From Zeimonas sp003577305 (GTDB lineage Bacteria; Pseudomonadota; Gammaproteobacteria; Burkholderiales; Burkholderiaceae_E): a DNA stretch of 64,000 nt. This document shows positions 27,093 to 35,740 of the stretch, piece after piece. The notes under the pieces are model-generated. The model saw only the letters and a list, made by a program, of their open reading frames with translations. It searched no databases and was not told the origin of the DNA. Position numbers and translations under genes: made by a program. Each line of letters begins with the position of its first letter. The stretch's first letter is position 1. The stretch spans positions 124,001-188,000 of the forward strand of contig SZOX01000012.1 of assembly GCA_030263385.1 (NCBI GenBank), in the 5' to 3' direction.

Positions 27093-27098
27093 TATACT
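27093..27098 (+). promoter_or_regulatory. candidate -10 box TATACT upstream of the MliC-like gene
   Basis: TATACT in the 190-base gap after the GTPase gene could start a separate transcript for the secreted protein at 27161. No good -35 hexamer stands 16-18 bases upstream, so the call is weak. Confidence 0.35.
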
Positions 27099-27160
27099 CC
27101 GGCGCAAGAACAGGGCGCCCCGTCCAGGGGCTCGCCAGCCGGGTCTTTGCGGAGTCCGAC

Positions 27161-27529
27161 ATGCGTTCGATCACCCAGTCTTCCACGCTCGCTGCGTTCG
27201 TTCTCGGCGCGTCCCTGGCCAGCGCCCCGATGCCCGCCGCTTCGGCCGACCAGGCCGGCTTCAATCCGCACGGCTTCAAGCTGCCCACCGGCGTCTACCG
27301 CTGCGACCTCAACCGCAGCGTGAACGTGCGCGAGGTCTCGGCCGACATGTCGTCGGCGGTCGTGCAGTTCGACAAGAAGGAATACAGGATGCACGCCGTG
27401 GGCGCGCGCAGCGGTGCGCTGCGCTACGAAGATGCACAGTCCGGGCTCGTCTGGCTCGTGATCGCCACCAAGTCGATGCTGCTCGACACCAAGCACGGCC
27501 GCCAGCTGGCGAACGAGTGCAAGACCTGA
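27161..27529 (+). CDS. secreted MliC-like (lysozyme-inhibitor fold) small protein
   Basis: 122 residues from ATG 27161, with GGAG just upstream. A Sec signal peptide (about 1-29, ending AASADQ) precedes a short beta-rich domain: GVYRCDLNRSVNVRE, a central VVQFDKKEYRMHAV, RYEDAQSGLVWLVIATKSML, and a final Cys (Cys48 and Cys120 could form the disulfide). The pattern YRC, then a YxM strand, then LVW and a terminal Cys resembles MliC/PliC inhibitors of c-type lysozyme, although no lipobox is present. It is a single-gene unit closed by the terminator at 27549. The MliC call is by pattern and is moderately sure. Confidence 0.6.
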   Translation: MRSITQSSTLAAFVLGASLASAPMPAASADQAGFNPHGFKLPTGVYRCDLNRSVNVREVSADMSSAVVQFDKKEYRMHAVGARSGALRYEDAQSGLVWLVIATKSMLLDTKHGRQLANECKT

Positions 27530-27548
27530 TCTGATCCGAACTTCCACG

Positions 27549-27590
27549 AGCCGGGGCCGGCGCAGCGCGCCGGCCCCGGCTTTCGTTTTC
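27549..27590 (+). terminator. strong rho-independent terminator
   Basis: A perfect 14-bp stem (27549-27562 with 27568-27581, AGCCGGGGCCGGCG and its complement) with a five-base loop is followed by TTTCGTTTT. It lies 20 bases after the MliC-like stop codon and separates the signalling stretch from the second HAAT operon. Confidence 0.9.
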
Positions 27591-27684
27591 TCCGCAACGG
27601 GGGAAACCCCGATCGCACGCGGCCTTGCGCGCTCCTGCGGCTTCCGACAGACTCTGCGGCAGCTTCACCGACTCCGGCGCCCGC

Positions 27685-28551
27685 GTGACCCGGCCGGCCG
27701 ACAACCCGCTGCCCACCGAAACCCGTCGCGAACCGCGCCTGCTCGAACTCGACGCGATCACGCTCGCCTTCGGCGGCGTCAGGGCGTTGAGCGGCGTGGG
27801 CTTCGACGTCGCGGCCGGATCGATCACCTCGGTCATCGGCCCGAACGGCGCGGGCAAGACTTCGCTGTTCAACACCGTCTCGGGGTTCTACCGGCCGCAG
27901 TCCGGGTCGATCCGCTTCGAGGGACGCGACATCACCCGGCTCCCCGCGCCCCGGCGCGCCGCGCTCGGCCTGGCGCGCAGCTTCCAGAACATCGCGCTGT
28001 TTCGCGGCATGACGGTGCTCGACAACATCAAGCTCGGCCGGCATTGCCACATGCGCACCAACGTGTTCGACGCGCTGGTCTACTTCGGCCGTGCGCGCCG
28101 CGAGGAAGTCGCGCTGCGCGCCGAAATCGAGGAACGGATCATCGACTTCCTGGAGATCGACCACATCCGCCACGCGCCGGTCGCGGCGCTGTCCTACGGC
28201 CTGCAAAAGCGCGTCGAGATGGCCCGCGCACTGGCGATGCAGCCGAAGATCCTGATGCTCGATGAACCGGTCGCCGGTATGAACCGCGAAGAGACCGAGG
28301 ACATGGCGCGCTTCATTCTCGACCTGCGCGCGGAGTGGGGCATCACGGTGCTGATGGTCGAGCACGACATGGGGATGGTGATGGACATCTCCGACCACGT
28401 GGTGGTGCTCAATTTCGGCCAGGTCATCGCCGCGGGCGCGCCCGCCGCGGTGCAGAACGACCCGGAAGTGATCCGCGCGTACCTCGGATCGGGCGATGTC
28501 GCCGAGTTGCGCCGCAAGCTCGTCGCCGCGGCCTGCGGAGGGTCGTCGTGA
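27685..28551 (+). CDS. HAAT ATPase (LivG-like), first gene of second importer operon
   Basis: 288 residues from GTG 27685; a TTG at 27625 in the same frame is the only longer choice and would start inside low-quality sequence. Walker A IGPNGAGKTSLFN, the LivG segment GLARSFQNIALFRGMTVLDNI, signature LSYGLQKRVEMARALA, Walker B ILMLDEPVAGMN and HDMGMVMDISDHVVVLNFG are all present. It energises uptake with the LivF-type ATPase at 31726. Its stop overlaps the next start (GTGA). The operon runs livG-livH-livM-binding protein-livF-ligase, all on the plus strand. Confidence 0.92.
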   Translation: MTRPADNPLPTETRREPRLLELDAITLAFGGVRALSGVGFDVAAGSITSVIGPNGAGKTSLFNTVSGFYRPQSGSIRFEGRDITRLPAPRRAALGLARSFQNIALFRGMTVLDNIKLGRHCHMRTNVFDALVYFGRARREEVALRAEIEERIIDFLEIDHIRHAPVAALSYGLQKRVEMARALAMQPKILMLDEPVAGMNREETEDMARFILDLRAEWGITVLMVEHDMGMVMDISDHVVVLNFGQVIAAGAPAAVQNDPEVIRAYLGSGDVAELRRKLVAAACGGSS

Positions 28552-29432
28552 ATCTCGACTGGCTGTACTTCCTCGAAATCTCGCTCGCGGGCCTCGGCAC
28601 CGGAGGGCTCTATGCGCTCACCGGCCTCGCCTTCGTGATGATCTACAAGGCCACGCGCGTGGTGAACCTGGCGATCGGCGAAATGCTGATGTTCGGCGCC
28701 TATGTGTTCTTCGCCTTCGCCGCCGGCATGGCCCTGCCGGTCTGGGCGGCGATCCTGGGCGCCGTCGCTGCCGGCGGCCTGCTCGGCGCGCTGGTCGAGC
28801 GCACGATGATCCGGCCGATGCTCGGGGAATCGCCGATCGCGGTGTTCATGGTCACCGTGGGGCTGGGGTCGATTCTGGTCGGAATGGTCGAACTGATCTG
28901 GACGGCCGATCCGCGGTTGTTGCCCAGCTTCATGCCGTCCGATCCGGTGATGATCGGCGAGGCGTTCGTCTCGCCCAAGGTGTTCTACGGCTTCCTCGTG
29001 GCGTCCGGGCTGATCGCCGCGGTGCTCGCGGTGTTCCGCTTCTGGCGCGGCGGCGTCGCGCTGCGCGCGACCGCCTCCGATCAGGCGGCCGCCTACTCGA
29101 TGGGCATCGACGTGCCGCGCGTGTTCTCGCTCTCCTGGACCGTCGCCGGCATGATCGGCGCGGTGGCCGGCATCGTGGTCGGCGCGATCGGCGGAATCTC
29201 GTCGACGATGGGCATCTTCGGGCTGACAGTGCTGGTGGTGGTGATCTTCGGCGGCCTGGACAGCATTGCGGGCGCGCTCGTCGGCGGGCTGTTCATCGGC
29301 CTCGTCGAGGCACTGGCCGGCGCCTACCTCGGCGGAGAGTTCAAGGTGCTCTCCACGTTCGTGCTGCTGGTGCTGATCCTGATGGTGCGCCCGTACGGAC
29401 TGTTCGGCACCCGCGAGATCGAGCGACTGTGA
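28548..29432 (+). CDS. HAAT permease (LivH-like)
   Basis: 294 residues from GTG 28548, overlapping the preceding stop by four bases. It has about eight hydrophobic segments with the LivH patterns GTGGLYALTGLAFVMIYKATRVVNLAIGEM and GGLDSIAGALVGGLFIGLVEA. It forms half of the membrane channel with the LivM-type protein that starts 10 bases after its stop. Confidence 0.93.
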   Translation: MNLDWLYFLEISLAGLGTGGLYALTGLAFVMIYKATRVVNLAIGEMLMFGAYVFFAFAAGMALPVWAAILGAVAAGGLLGALVERTMIRPMLGESPIAVFMVTVGLGSILVGMVELIWTADPRLLPSFMPSDPVMIGEAFVSPKVFYGFLVASGLIAAVLAVFRFWRGGVALRATASDQAAAYSMGIDVPRVFSLSWTVAGMIGAVAGIVVGAIGGISSTMGIFGLTVLVVVIFGGLDSIAGALVGGLFIGLVEALAGAYLGGEFKVLSTFVLLVLILMVRPYGLFGTREIERL

Positions 29433-29442
29433 CGGACGCGAC

Positions 29443-30483
29443 ATGAGAATCGGCGCTGCCCGCCAGAGCTACGCGTCCGACGAGGCACTGCTCGACTCGC
29501 GCACCCAATGGGCGTGGACGGCCGCGCTCGGCGCGACGCTGCTCGCGTTCCCGTTCGTCGCCAACTCGTACTGGCTCTACCTCGCCTGCCTGGTGGCGAT
29601 CCACGTCGCCAGCGCCACCGGCCTGAACATTCTCACCGGCTACACCGGGCTGGTGAGCCTCGGCCAGGCGGCGTTCATGGGGCTGGGCGCCTACACGGTG
29701 GCGGTGCTCGAGTTGCGCGCCGGCACGCCGGCGCTGCTGAACCTCGCGGCCGCGGGCGTGGTCGCGATGGCCGGCGGCGTCGTGGTCGGCATCCCGTCGC
29801 TGCGCGTCAAGGGCCTGTACCTGGCGATCGCCACCATCGCTGCGTCGTTCATCGCGCACTTCCTGTTCGCGAACTGGAGCTCGCTCACCGGAGGCACCGC
29901 CGGCCTGTCGCTTCCGCCGGCCAGCGTGTTCGGCGTGGCGCTCGACACCTCGTTCCGCATCTACTGGCTGGTCGTGCCGATTACGGTGCTGATGGTCGCC
30001 GGCGCGGCCAACCTGTTCCGCACGCGCATCGGCCGCGCGTTCATCGCGATTCGCGACCGCGACATCTCGGCGGAAGTGCTCGGCATCCCGCTGCTGCGCT
30101 ACAAGCTGCTGTCGTTCGCGCTCTCGTCGTTCTACGCCGGCGTCGCCGGAGGTCTCTGGGCGTATTTCTTCCGCGTCGTCACGCCGGAGAGCTTCCCGCT
30201 GATCATGTCGATCTTCTTCCTCGCCGCGATCATCGTCGGCGGCATGGGAACGATCCTCGGCGGCATACTCGGAGCGGCGTTCATGACGATGGTGCCCGAA
30301 CTGCTCAAGCTGCTCGTCGGCTGGCTGCCGCTGGGAGGCAACGCCGCGCTGGTCCTCTCGCCGGTGCGCACCATGGTCTTCGGCGCGCTGATCGTGGGGT
30401 TCCTGATCTTCGAGCCGCACGGACTGGCCGAAATCTGGCGGCGCGTGCGCCGCTTCTTTCACCTCTACCCGTTCCGCACCTGA
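29443..30483 (+). CDS. HAAT permease (LivM-like)
   Basis: 346 residues with about ten hydrophobic segments. The LivM signature ILTGYTGLVSLGQAAFMGLGAY lies near the first third, and the cytoplasmic loop with IGRAFIAIRDRDISAEVLGI couples to the ATPase. Unlike its counterpart in the first importer, it ends after the permease domain (LIFEPHGLAEIWRR) with no ATPase fused. It lies between the LivH-type gene and the binding-protein gene of the same operon. Confidence 0.93.
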   Translation: MRIGAARQSYASDEALLDSRTQWAWTAALGATLLAFPFVANSYWLYLACLVAIHVASATGLNILTGYTGLVSLGQAAFMGLGAYTVAVLELRAGTPALLNLAAAGVVAMAGGVVVGIPSLRVKGLYLAIATIAASFIAHFLFANWSSLTGGTAGLSLPPASVFGVALDTSFRIYWLVVPITVLMVAGAANLFRTRIGRAFIAIRDRDISAEVLGIPLLRYKLLSFALSSFYAGVAGGLWAYFFRVVTPESFPLIMSIFFLAAIIVGGMGTILGGILGAAFMTMVPELLKLLVGWLPLGGNAALVLSPVRTMVFGALIVGFLIFEPHGLAEIWRRVRRFFHLYPFRT

Positions 30484-30530
30484 GCGAGCCCGCTCGCCCG
30501 TTCACCACCATGCCCGACAAGGAGGACGAC

Positions 30531-31718
30531 ATGAAGCAACCGACCCGCCGCGGACACGCCCGGCGCCAACTGATGGCCGCGTTCGCGGCCGCCGCCGGCC
30601 TCGCGCTCGCCCCCGCGGCGCAGGCGCAGCCCGAAGACATCGTCATCGGAGGCTCGATCCCGATGACCGGCGTCTTCGCGTTCGCCGGCATCGGCATCCA
30701 CGCCGGCATCCAGGACTACGTGAAGATCGTCAACGACGCCGGCGGCATCAAGGGCCGCAAGCTGCGCTACGTGCCCGAGGACACCGCCTACAAGGTCGAC
30801 GCGTCGGTCGCGGCGTTCAAGAAGATCACGAGCCAGAACAAGGTCAACCTGTATTACGGCGACTCGACCGCGTTCGCCAAGACGATCAACCCCGAACTCG
30901 ACCGGATGGGCACGATCCTCATGGCCGGCGCCTCGTTCGCCACCGAGATCAACAATCCGCAGAAGTATCCGTACCAGTTCCTGGTCGGGCCCGACTACAC
31001 CGAGATGTTCGGCATCCTGCTGCGCTACATTGCGAAGGCCAAGCCCGGCGCCAAGGTGGCGTTCGTATACTCCGACTCCGAGTTCGGTCGCGATCCGGTC
31101 GAACCGGGCCGCGAACTGGCGAAGAAGCTCGGCCTCACCGTCGCCGCCGAGATCATGACCGCGCCGGGCAGCGTCGACGTCTCGGCCGAGGTGATCAAGC
31201 TGCGCCGCGCCGCGCCCGACTACACGATCTTCCACGGCTACGTGCTCGCGCCGATCCCGGAGTTCGTCACGCAGGCGAAGAAGATGGGCATGACCAGCCA
31301 GTTCATGGGCACCTTCTGGACCATGGACCACTCGATGGTCATGAAGATGGGCGAGGCCGCCGAAGGCTTCATGGGAGTGATGCCGTTCCGCTACTACTAC
31401 GAGACCGACCCGAAGGCGCCGATGCTCGAGAAGATCCGCCAGATGCGGCCCGAGTACCAGAGCAACGCCTACATGCAGGCCTTCCTCACCACGATGCTGT
31501 TCGCCGAGTCGGCCAGGCGCACGCTCGACGCCGGCAAGGAACTGAACGGCAAGAACCTCAAGGCCGCGCTCAATTCGATCCGCGACTTCGACACCGGCGG
31601 CATCATCGGCGTGCCGATCTCCATCAAGGGCAACTCGATTCCGGTGGGCCGGATCGTGCGCGCCGACGTCAAGCAGCAGAAGATGGTACCGGTGTCGGAC
31701 TGGATCTCGCTGGAGTGA
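30531..31718 (+). CDS. HAAT periplasmic solute-binding protein
   Basis: 395 residues from ATG 30531, fixed by the AAGGAGG at 30519-30525; an ATG at 30510 in frame lacks a ribosome-binding site. A Sec-type signal (QLMAAFAAAAGLALAPAAQAQ) ends near residue 32. The mature protein is Peripla_BP_6: IVIGGSIPMTGVFAFAGIGIHAGIQDYVKIVNDAGGI, with FVYSDSEFGRDPVEPGRELAKKLG in the second lobe. The acyl-CoA ligase at the operon end suggests that the ligand is a carboxylic acid to be activated after uptake rather than an amino acid, but this is inferred from context. Confidence 0.92.
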   Translation: MKQPTRRGHARRQLMAAFAAAAGLALAPAAQAQPEDIVIGGSIPMTGVFAFAGIGIHAGIQDYVKIVNDAGGIKGRKLRYVPEDTAYKVDASVAAFKKITSQNKVNLYYGDSTAFAKTINPELDRMGTILMAGASFATEINNPQKYPYQFLVGPDYTEMFGILLRYIAKAKPGAKVAFVYSDSEFGRDPVEPGRELAKKLGLTVAAEIMTAPGSVDVSAEVIKLRRAAPDYTIFHGYVLAPIPEFVTQAKKMGMTSQFMGTFWTMDHSMVMKMGEAAEGFMGVMPFRYYYETDPKAPMLEKIRQMRPEYQSNAYMQAFLTTMLFAESARRTLDAGKELNGKNLKAALNSIRDFDTGGIIGVPISIKGNSIPVGRIVRADVKQQKMVPVSDWISLE

Positions 31719-31725
31719 GCCGCCC

Positions 31726-32547
31726 GTGAGCGACGACGCCGTCCTCGAGATCAACAACATCGAGGTGATCTACAACCGCGCGGTGCAGGTGCTGCGCGGG
31801 TTGTCGCTGTCGGTGCCGCGCGGGCGCATCGTGGCGCTGCTCGGCTCCAACGGCGCGGGCAAGTCGACCACGCTCAAGGCGGTGTCGAACCTGCTCGCGC
31901 TCGAAGACGGCGAGATGACGGCGGGTGGCGTGCGCTTCGACGGCCGCGACACGGCGCGCCTGGCGCCGCACGCGCTGGTGCGCGCCGGGCTGTTCCACGT
32001 GATGGAAGGCCGGCACGTGTTCGAGGACCTGACGGTGGAGGAGAACCTGCTGGCGGCCACCTACGCGCTGGCCGGCAGGCGCGAGGCTGCCGGCGCGGCG
32101 CGCTCGGGCTTCGACCTGGTCTACGAGTATTTCCCGCGCCTGTACGAGCGCCGCAACGGGCTCGCCGGCTACCTGTCGGGCGGCGAGCAGCAGATGCTCG
32201 CGATCGGCCGCGCGCTGATCGCGCGCCCCACGCTGATGCTGCTCGACGAGCCCTCGCTCGGATTGTCGCCGCTGCTGGTGGAGAGCATTTTCGCGATCAT
32301 CGCGCGGATCAACGCCGAGCAGCAGGTGTCGATGCTGCTGGTCGAGCAGAACGCATCGGTGGCACTGGCGGTAGCGCACTATGGCTACATCATGGAGATG
32401 GGCAAGGTCGTGATCGACGGCAGCAGCGAGCGGCTCGCCGCCGACCAGGACGTGCGCGAGTTCTACCTCGGCATGGGCGGCGCGGGCGAAGCGCGCAGCT
32501 TCCGCGACGTCAAGCACTACAAGCGCCGCAAGCGCTGGCTGTCGTGA
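31726..32547 (+). CDS. HAAT ATPase (LivF-like) with C-terminal basic tail
   Basis: 273 residues from GTG 31726, longer than the 232-residue LivF of the first importer. Walker A GSNGAGKST, signature LSGGEQQMLAIGRALI, Walker B LMLLDEPSLGLSP and LLVEQNASVALAVAHYGYIMEMG are present. The extra C-terminus ends in a tract of Lys and Arg (DVKHYKRRKRWLS), a tail I associate with LivF proteins encoded next to AMP-forming ligases. The stop overlaps the ligase start (GTGA), indicating coupling. Confidence 0.92.
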   Translation: MSDDAVLEINNIEVIYNRAVQVLRGLSLSVPRGRIVALLGSNGAGKSTTLKAVSNLLALEDGEMTAGGVRFDGRDTARLAPHALVRAGLFHVMEGRHVFEDLTVEENLLAATYALAGRREAAGAARSGFDLVYEYFPRLYERRNGLAGYLSGGEQQMLAIGRALIARPTLMLLDEPSLGLSPLLVESIFAIIARINAEQQVSMLLVEQNASVALAVAHYGYIMEMGKVVIDGSSERLAADQDVREFYLGMGGAGEARSFRDVKHYKRRKRWLS

Positions 32548-34358
32548 CGCTGCCGGCGCTGCCGCCGCTCACGCTGGCGCAGATGCTGCGCGAGCAGGCG
32601 CGGCTGCGGCCGGACGCGATCGCCATCCGGCAGAAGGAATTCGGCATCTGGAACCCGGTCGACTGGCAGACCTGGTGGCGGCGGGCGTGCCACGTCGGCC
32701 ACGGGCTGCGCGCACTCGGCCTGCGCGCCGGCGGGCACGTCGGCGTCCTCTCGGAGAACCGGGTCGAATGGGTGCTCGCGCAGCTCGGCACGAGCCTGGT
32801 CGGCGCGGTCACCGTGGGCGTGTATCCGACCAGCCCGACTTCCGAGGTCGCGTACGTGCTCGGCCACGCAGACGTCGACATCGTGGTCTGCGAAGACCAG
32901 GAGCAGACCGACAAGGTGATCGCGGCACGCGCGCAGCTGCCGCGGCTGCGCGCGATCGTGGTCATGGAGAAGAAGGGCCTGCGCAACACGCCGCCGGAGC
33001 ACCGCGAACTGGTCAAGCCGTTCGACGAGATCGAGCGGCTCGGCGCGCAGCACGAGGCGGCGCACCCGGCGCTGGTCGACGAAGTGCTCGCCGCGCAGAC
33101 GCTCGACGATGTCGCCCTCATGATCTACACCTCGGGCTCGACCGGCCGGCCCAAGGGCGCGATGATCAGCTACGGCAACATCCGCGCGGTGGTCCCCGGC
33201 ATCGTCGAGCGTCTGGAGCTGCGGCCGGACACGACCCACCTGTCCTATCTGCCGCTTTGCCACGTCGCCGAGCAGATGCTGACCACCTTCGTGCCGATCT
33301 ACCTCGGCTCGCAGGTGAACTTCGGCGAGTCGATCCGCACCGTGCAGGAAGATCTTCGCGAAGTGGCCCCGACGATGTTCCTCGGCGTGCCGCGCATCTG
33401 GGAGAAACTGCACGCGTCGATCCAGATCAGGATGCAGGAGACCGGACGACTGCGGCGCGCGCTGTTCGAGCGCGCGATGACCGCGTGCGAACCCTTCGCC
33501 GCGAAGGCCCCGCAGCAGCGCACGATCTCCGAGAAGCTGCGCTTCGCGATCGCCTGGCTCGCGATCTTCCGCGCGCTGCAGAACTTCATCGGACTGCGCT
33601 GCACGCGCGTCGCGCTGACCGGCGCCGCGTCGATTCCGCCGGCGGTCGTGCGGTTCTTCCGCACGATCGGCGTCCCGCTGGTCGAGGTCTACGGACTCAC
33701 CGAGTCCACCGGAATGATCACCGGCCAGCGGCTCGACCGCGTACGCATCGGCACCGTCGGCGAACCCACGCTCGGCGTCGAGCACCGCATCGGCGCCGAG
33801 GGCGAACTGCTGGTGCGCGGCGACATGGTCTTCCTGGGCTATTACAGGAATCCGGAGGCCACCGCCGCGACGATCCGCGACGGCTGGCTGCACACCGGCG
33901 ACGTGGTGCGCGAGGAAGACGGGCAGCTGCGCATCGTCGACCGGCTCAAGGACATCATGATCACCGCGGGCGGCAAGAACCTCACGCCGTCGGAGATCGA
34001 GAACACGATGAAGGCGAGCCCGTTCATCCGCGAGTGCATCGTGATCGCCGACGGCCGGCGCTTCGCGTCGGCGCTGGTGCAGATCGACTTCGAGACGGTC
34101 GCCAAGTGGGCCGAATCGCAGCGCATCGCGTTCACCCACTTCCGCTCGCTGGCCGAGAACCCCAGCGTGCGCGAACTGATCGAGTCGGAGATCGCGCGCG
34201 GCAACGCGCAGCTGGCACCGGTCGCACAGGTGCGACGCTTCCATCTGCTCACGAAGGAACTCGACCACGACGAGGGCGAGGTCACGGCGACGATGAAGGT
34301 GCGCCGCGCGAGCATCTACCAGGCCTACGCGGCCGAGATCGAGGCCCTGTACCGCTGA
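32544..34358 (+). CDS. AMP-forming acyl-CoA synthetase (long-chain type), coupled to HAAT importer
   Basis: 604 residues from GTG 32544. It belongs to the adenylate-forming superfamily: the P-loop MIYTSGSTGRPKGAMISYGN, GLTESTGMI in the middle, the hinge region HTGDVVREEDGQLRIVDRLKD, and the C-terminal lysine region ITAGGKNLTPSEIEN. Length and motifs fit the FACS/FadD15-like branch. It would activate a fatty or other carboxylic acid to its CoA thioester in the cytoplasm. Overlap with the livF stop ties it to the importer, as in vectorial uptake and activation. The chain length or aromatic nature of the substrate cannot be read from the sequence. Confidence 0.9.
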   Translation: MTLPALPPLTLAQMLREQARLRPDAIAIRQKEFGIWNPVDWQTWWRRACHVGHGLRALGLRAGGHVGVLSENRVEWVLAQLGTSLVGAVTVGVYPTSPTSEVAYVLGHADVDIVVCEDQEQTDKVIAARAQLPRLRAIVVMEKKGLRNTPPEHRELVKPFDEIERLGAQHEAAHPALVDEVLAAQTLDDVALMIYTSGSTGRPKGAMISYGNIRAVVPGIVERLELRPDTTHLSYLPLCHVAEQMLTTFVPIYLGSQVNFGESIRTVQEDLREVAPTMFLGVPRIWEKLHASIQIRMQETGRLRRALFERAMTACEPFAAKAPQQRTISEKLRFAIAWLAIFRALQNFIGLRCTRVALTGAASIPPAVVRFFRTIGVPLVEVYGLTESTGMITGQRLDRVRIGTVGEPTLGVEHRIGAEGELLVRGDMVFLGYYRNPEATAATIRDGWLHTGDVVREEDGQLRIVDRLKDIMITAGGKNLTPSEIENTMKASPFIRECIVIADGRRFASALVQIDFETVAKWAESQRIAFTHFRSLAENPSVRELIESEIARGNAQLAPVAQVRRFHLLTKELDHDEGEVTATMKVRRASIYQAYAAEIEALYR

Positions 34359-34367
34359 TCGGTGCGC

Positions 34368-35534
34368 TCAGTACCAGTCGTTGAGCATCACGCCCAGGCC
34401 GATGCGCCTGATCCGCGTTCGGTAATCGAGCAGGTTCTCGCCGTAGCCGTCGAAGTACTGGACGTGCCAGCGCAGGTTCGGGCTGATGCCGGTGGGGCGG
34501 CTGTAGTCGAGCTGCACCGCGCCCTTGCCGCCATCCGACAGGCTGCGCCGCATCGTCAGCGTCCAGTTGTGCAGCCCGCCCGCGTAGCCGACGCGCAGCT
34601 CTCCGTGGCCTGCATAACGCGTGATGTCCGGATTGTCGTCGCCCCTGGGCGAGTCCGGGGTCGGCTTGGCGTCTTCGGGAATGCGCCACCATGGACGGAT
34701 GCCGATCCACCATGGACCGGGCCGGTCGAGCAGCGCCTCGACGAACAGCCGGTTCCAGCTGCGCGAGAACTCGCCGGCGCGCCCGTTCGACTGGTGTACG
34801 AAGCCCGCCGAGGCCACCCGCCAGTCCCAGCCGAGCAACCGCATCGTCGGGGCCCACGACGCGAAGACCTCGGGTTCGTGGCTGTATTCGCGAAACGGAC
34901 TCGAGCGTTCGCTGTTGTACGCCTGCCACCACGACCGCCCCGTATACGCGAAGAACACCGCGAGGCGCCCGTCGTACAGCGGCGGCGTCAACGGGAACTT
35001 GAAGCTCACCTGGAACTTGACCTCGTTGCGCTGCACCGGCGCGGCGCCGGCAGTTCCCGGCGCATCGAGCGAGTGACTGAACGGCAGAAGGTAGTTCGGC
35101 CGGTGCGGCAGCAGCACGAAACGCTCGCTCCAGAGCACTCCCTCCTCCTCGATGCGCCGGCGCACCGGCGAGTCGCCGACGGGTTTCGATCGGGAGGCCG
35201 GCGCCACCGACAGGCCCTGCGGCGTGTCGCGGACGACACCGACCGTGGGGCCCGCGATCGAACCGCCCGCCGCCGACGGCGGCGCGAGCGATTCCGGCGC
35301 CGGCGCGACGCGCGCAGGCTCGGGCGCCGGCGGCTCGACGCATCCGGCGCGAAGCTCCTCGACCGTGGTGAGCGGCGTCGCCCGGCGCAACGCATCGAGC
35401 AGGCAGCGCTCCTCGGGGGTCTGCGCCAGCGCCCCCGCGGCCAGCGCCAGCCCGGCGACGAAGGCACTGCCGGTACGCAGGAACCCGGGGCGAAAGAATC
35501 CGGCGTGGACGAGACCGGTCGGCATGGCCGACAT
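34368..35534 (-). CDS. pldA: outer-membrane phospholipase A (OMPLA/PldA family)
   Basis: 388 residues. After a signal peptide (about 15-38) comes a Pro/Ala-rich linker (about 65-120), then the 12-stranded barrel domain. The catalytic His and Ser stand in GFVHQSNGRAGEFSRSWNR, with the Asn of SWNR completing the triad. Calcium-loop residues lie around PEDAKPTPDSPRGDD. The chain ends in aromatic NDWY, as expected for a barrel insertion signal. PldA hydrolyses acyl ester bonds of phospholipids misplaced in the outer leaflet. It is convergent with the acyl-CoA ligase (9-base gap). The proline-rich extension is longer than in E. coli PldA. ATG 35525 is an alternative start. Confidence 0.9.
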   Translation of the reverse strand: MSAMPTGLVHAGFFRPGFLRTGSAFVAGLALAAGALAQTPEERCLLDALRRATPLTTVEELRAGCVEPPAPEPARVAPAPESLAPPSAAGGSIAGPTVGVVRDTPQGLSVAPASRSKPVGDSPVRRRIEEEGVLWSERFVLLPHRPNYLLPFSHSLDAPGTAGAAPVQRNEVKFQVSFKFPLTPPLYDGRLAVFFAYTGRSWWQAYNSERSSPFREYSHEPEVFASWAPTMRLLGWDWRVASAGFVHQSNGRAGEFSRSWNRLFVEALLDRPGPWWIGIRPWWRIPEDAKPTPDSPRGDDNPDITRYAGHGELRVGYAGGLHNWTLTMRRSLSDGGKGAVQLDYSRPTGISPNLRWHVQYFDGYGENLLDYRTRIRRIGLGVMLNDWY

Positions 35535-35576
35535 TCTGGACCAGGAGGGCGAGCCACCCCGATGGGCGCCCGGGCG

Positions 35577-35729
35577 TCAGCTCCCGAACCCCAGCCCGTG
35601 GCCGGTGAAGATCGCCAGGCCGAGCACGACCGCGAGCCAGAGCAGCCAAAGCACCCACCGCAACCGCGGATGCCGGTCGCAACCGCAGTCGTCTTCGACG
35701 GCGGACGGCCGCGGCGGGCGCGCGAGCAT
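35577..35729 (-). CDS. small single-helix membrane ORF at end of sox operon
   Basis: A 50-residue frame starting 11 bases after the GlcG-like stop. It has a hydrophilic N-terminus with a CGC pair and His (EDDCGCDRHPRL), then one strongly hydrophobic helix of about 20 residues (WVLWLLWLAVVLGLAIF) and a short tail. No Shine-Dalgarno sequence is obvious, and I recognise no family. Its position as the last co-directional gene of the sox operon, and the non-random hydrophobic segment, support a real small protein. It could equally be a chance frame in GC-rich DNA. Confidence 0.5.
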   Translation of the reverse strand: MLARPPRPSAVEDDCGCDRHPRLRWVLWLLWLAVVLGLAIFTGHGLGFGS

Positions 35730-35740
35730 CACGGCAGGAG

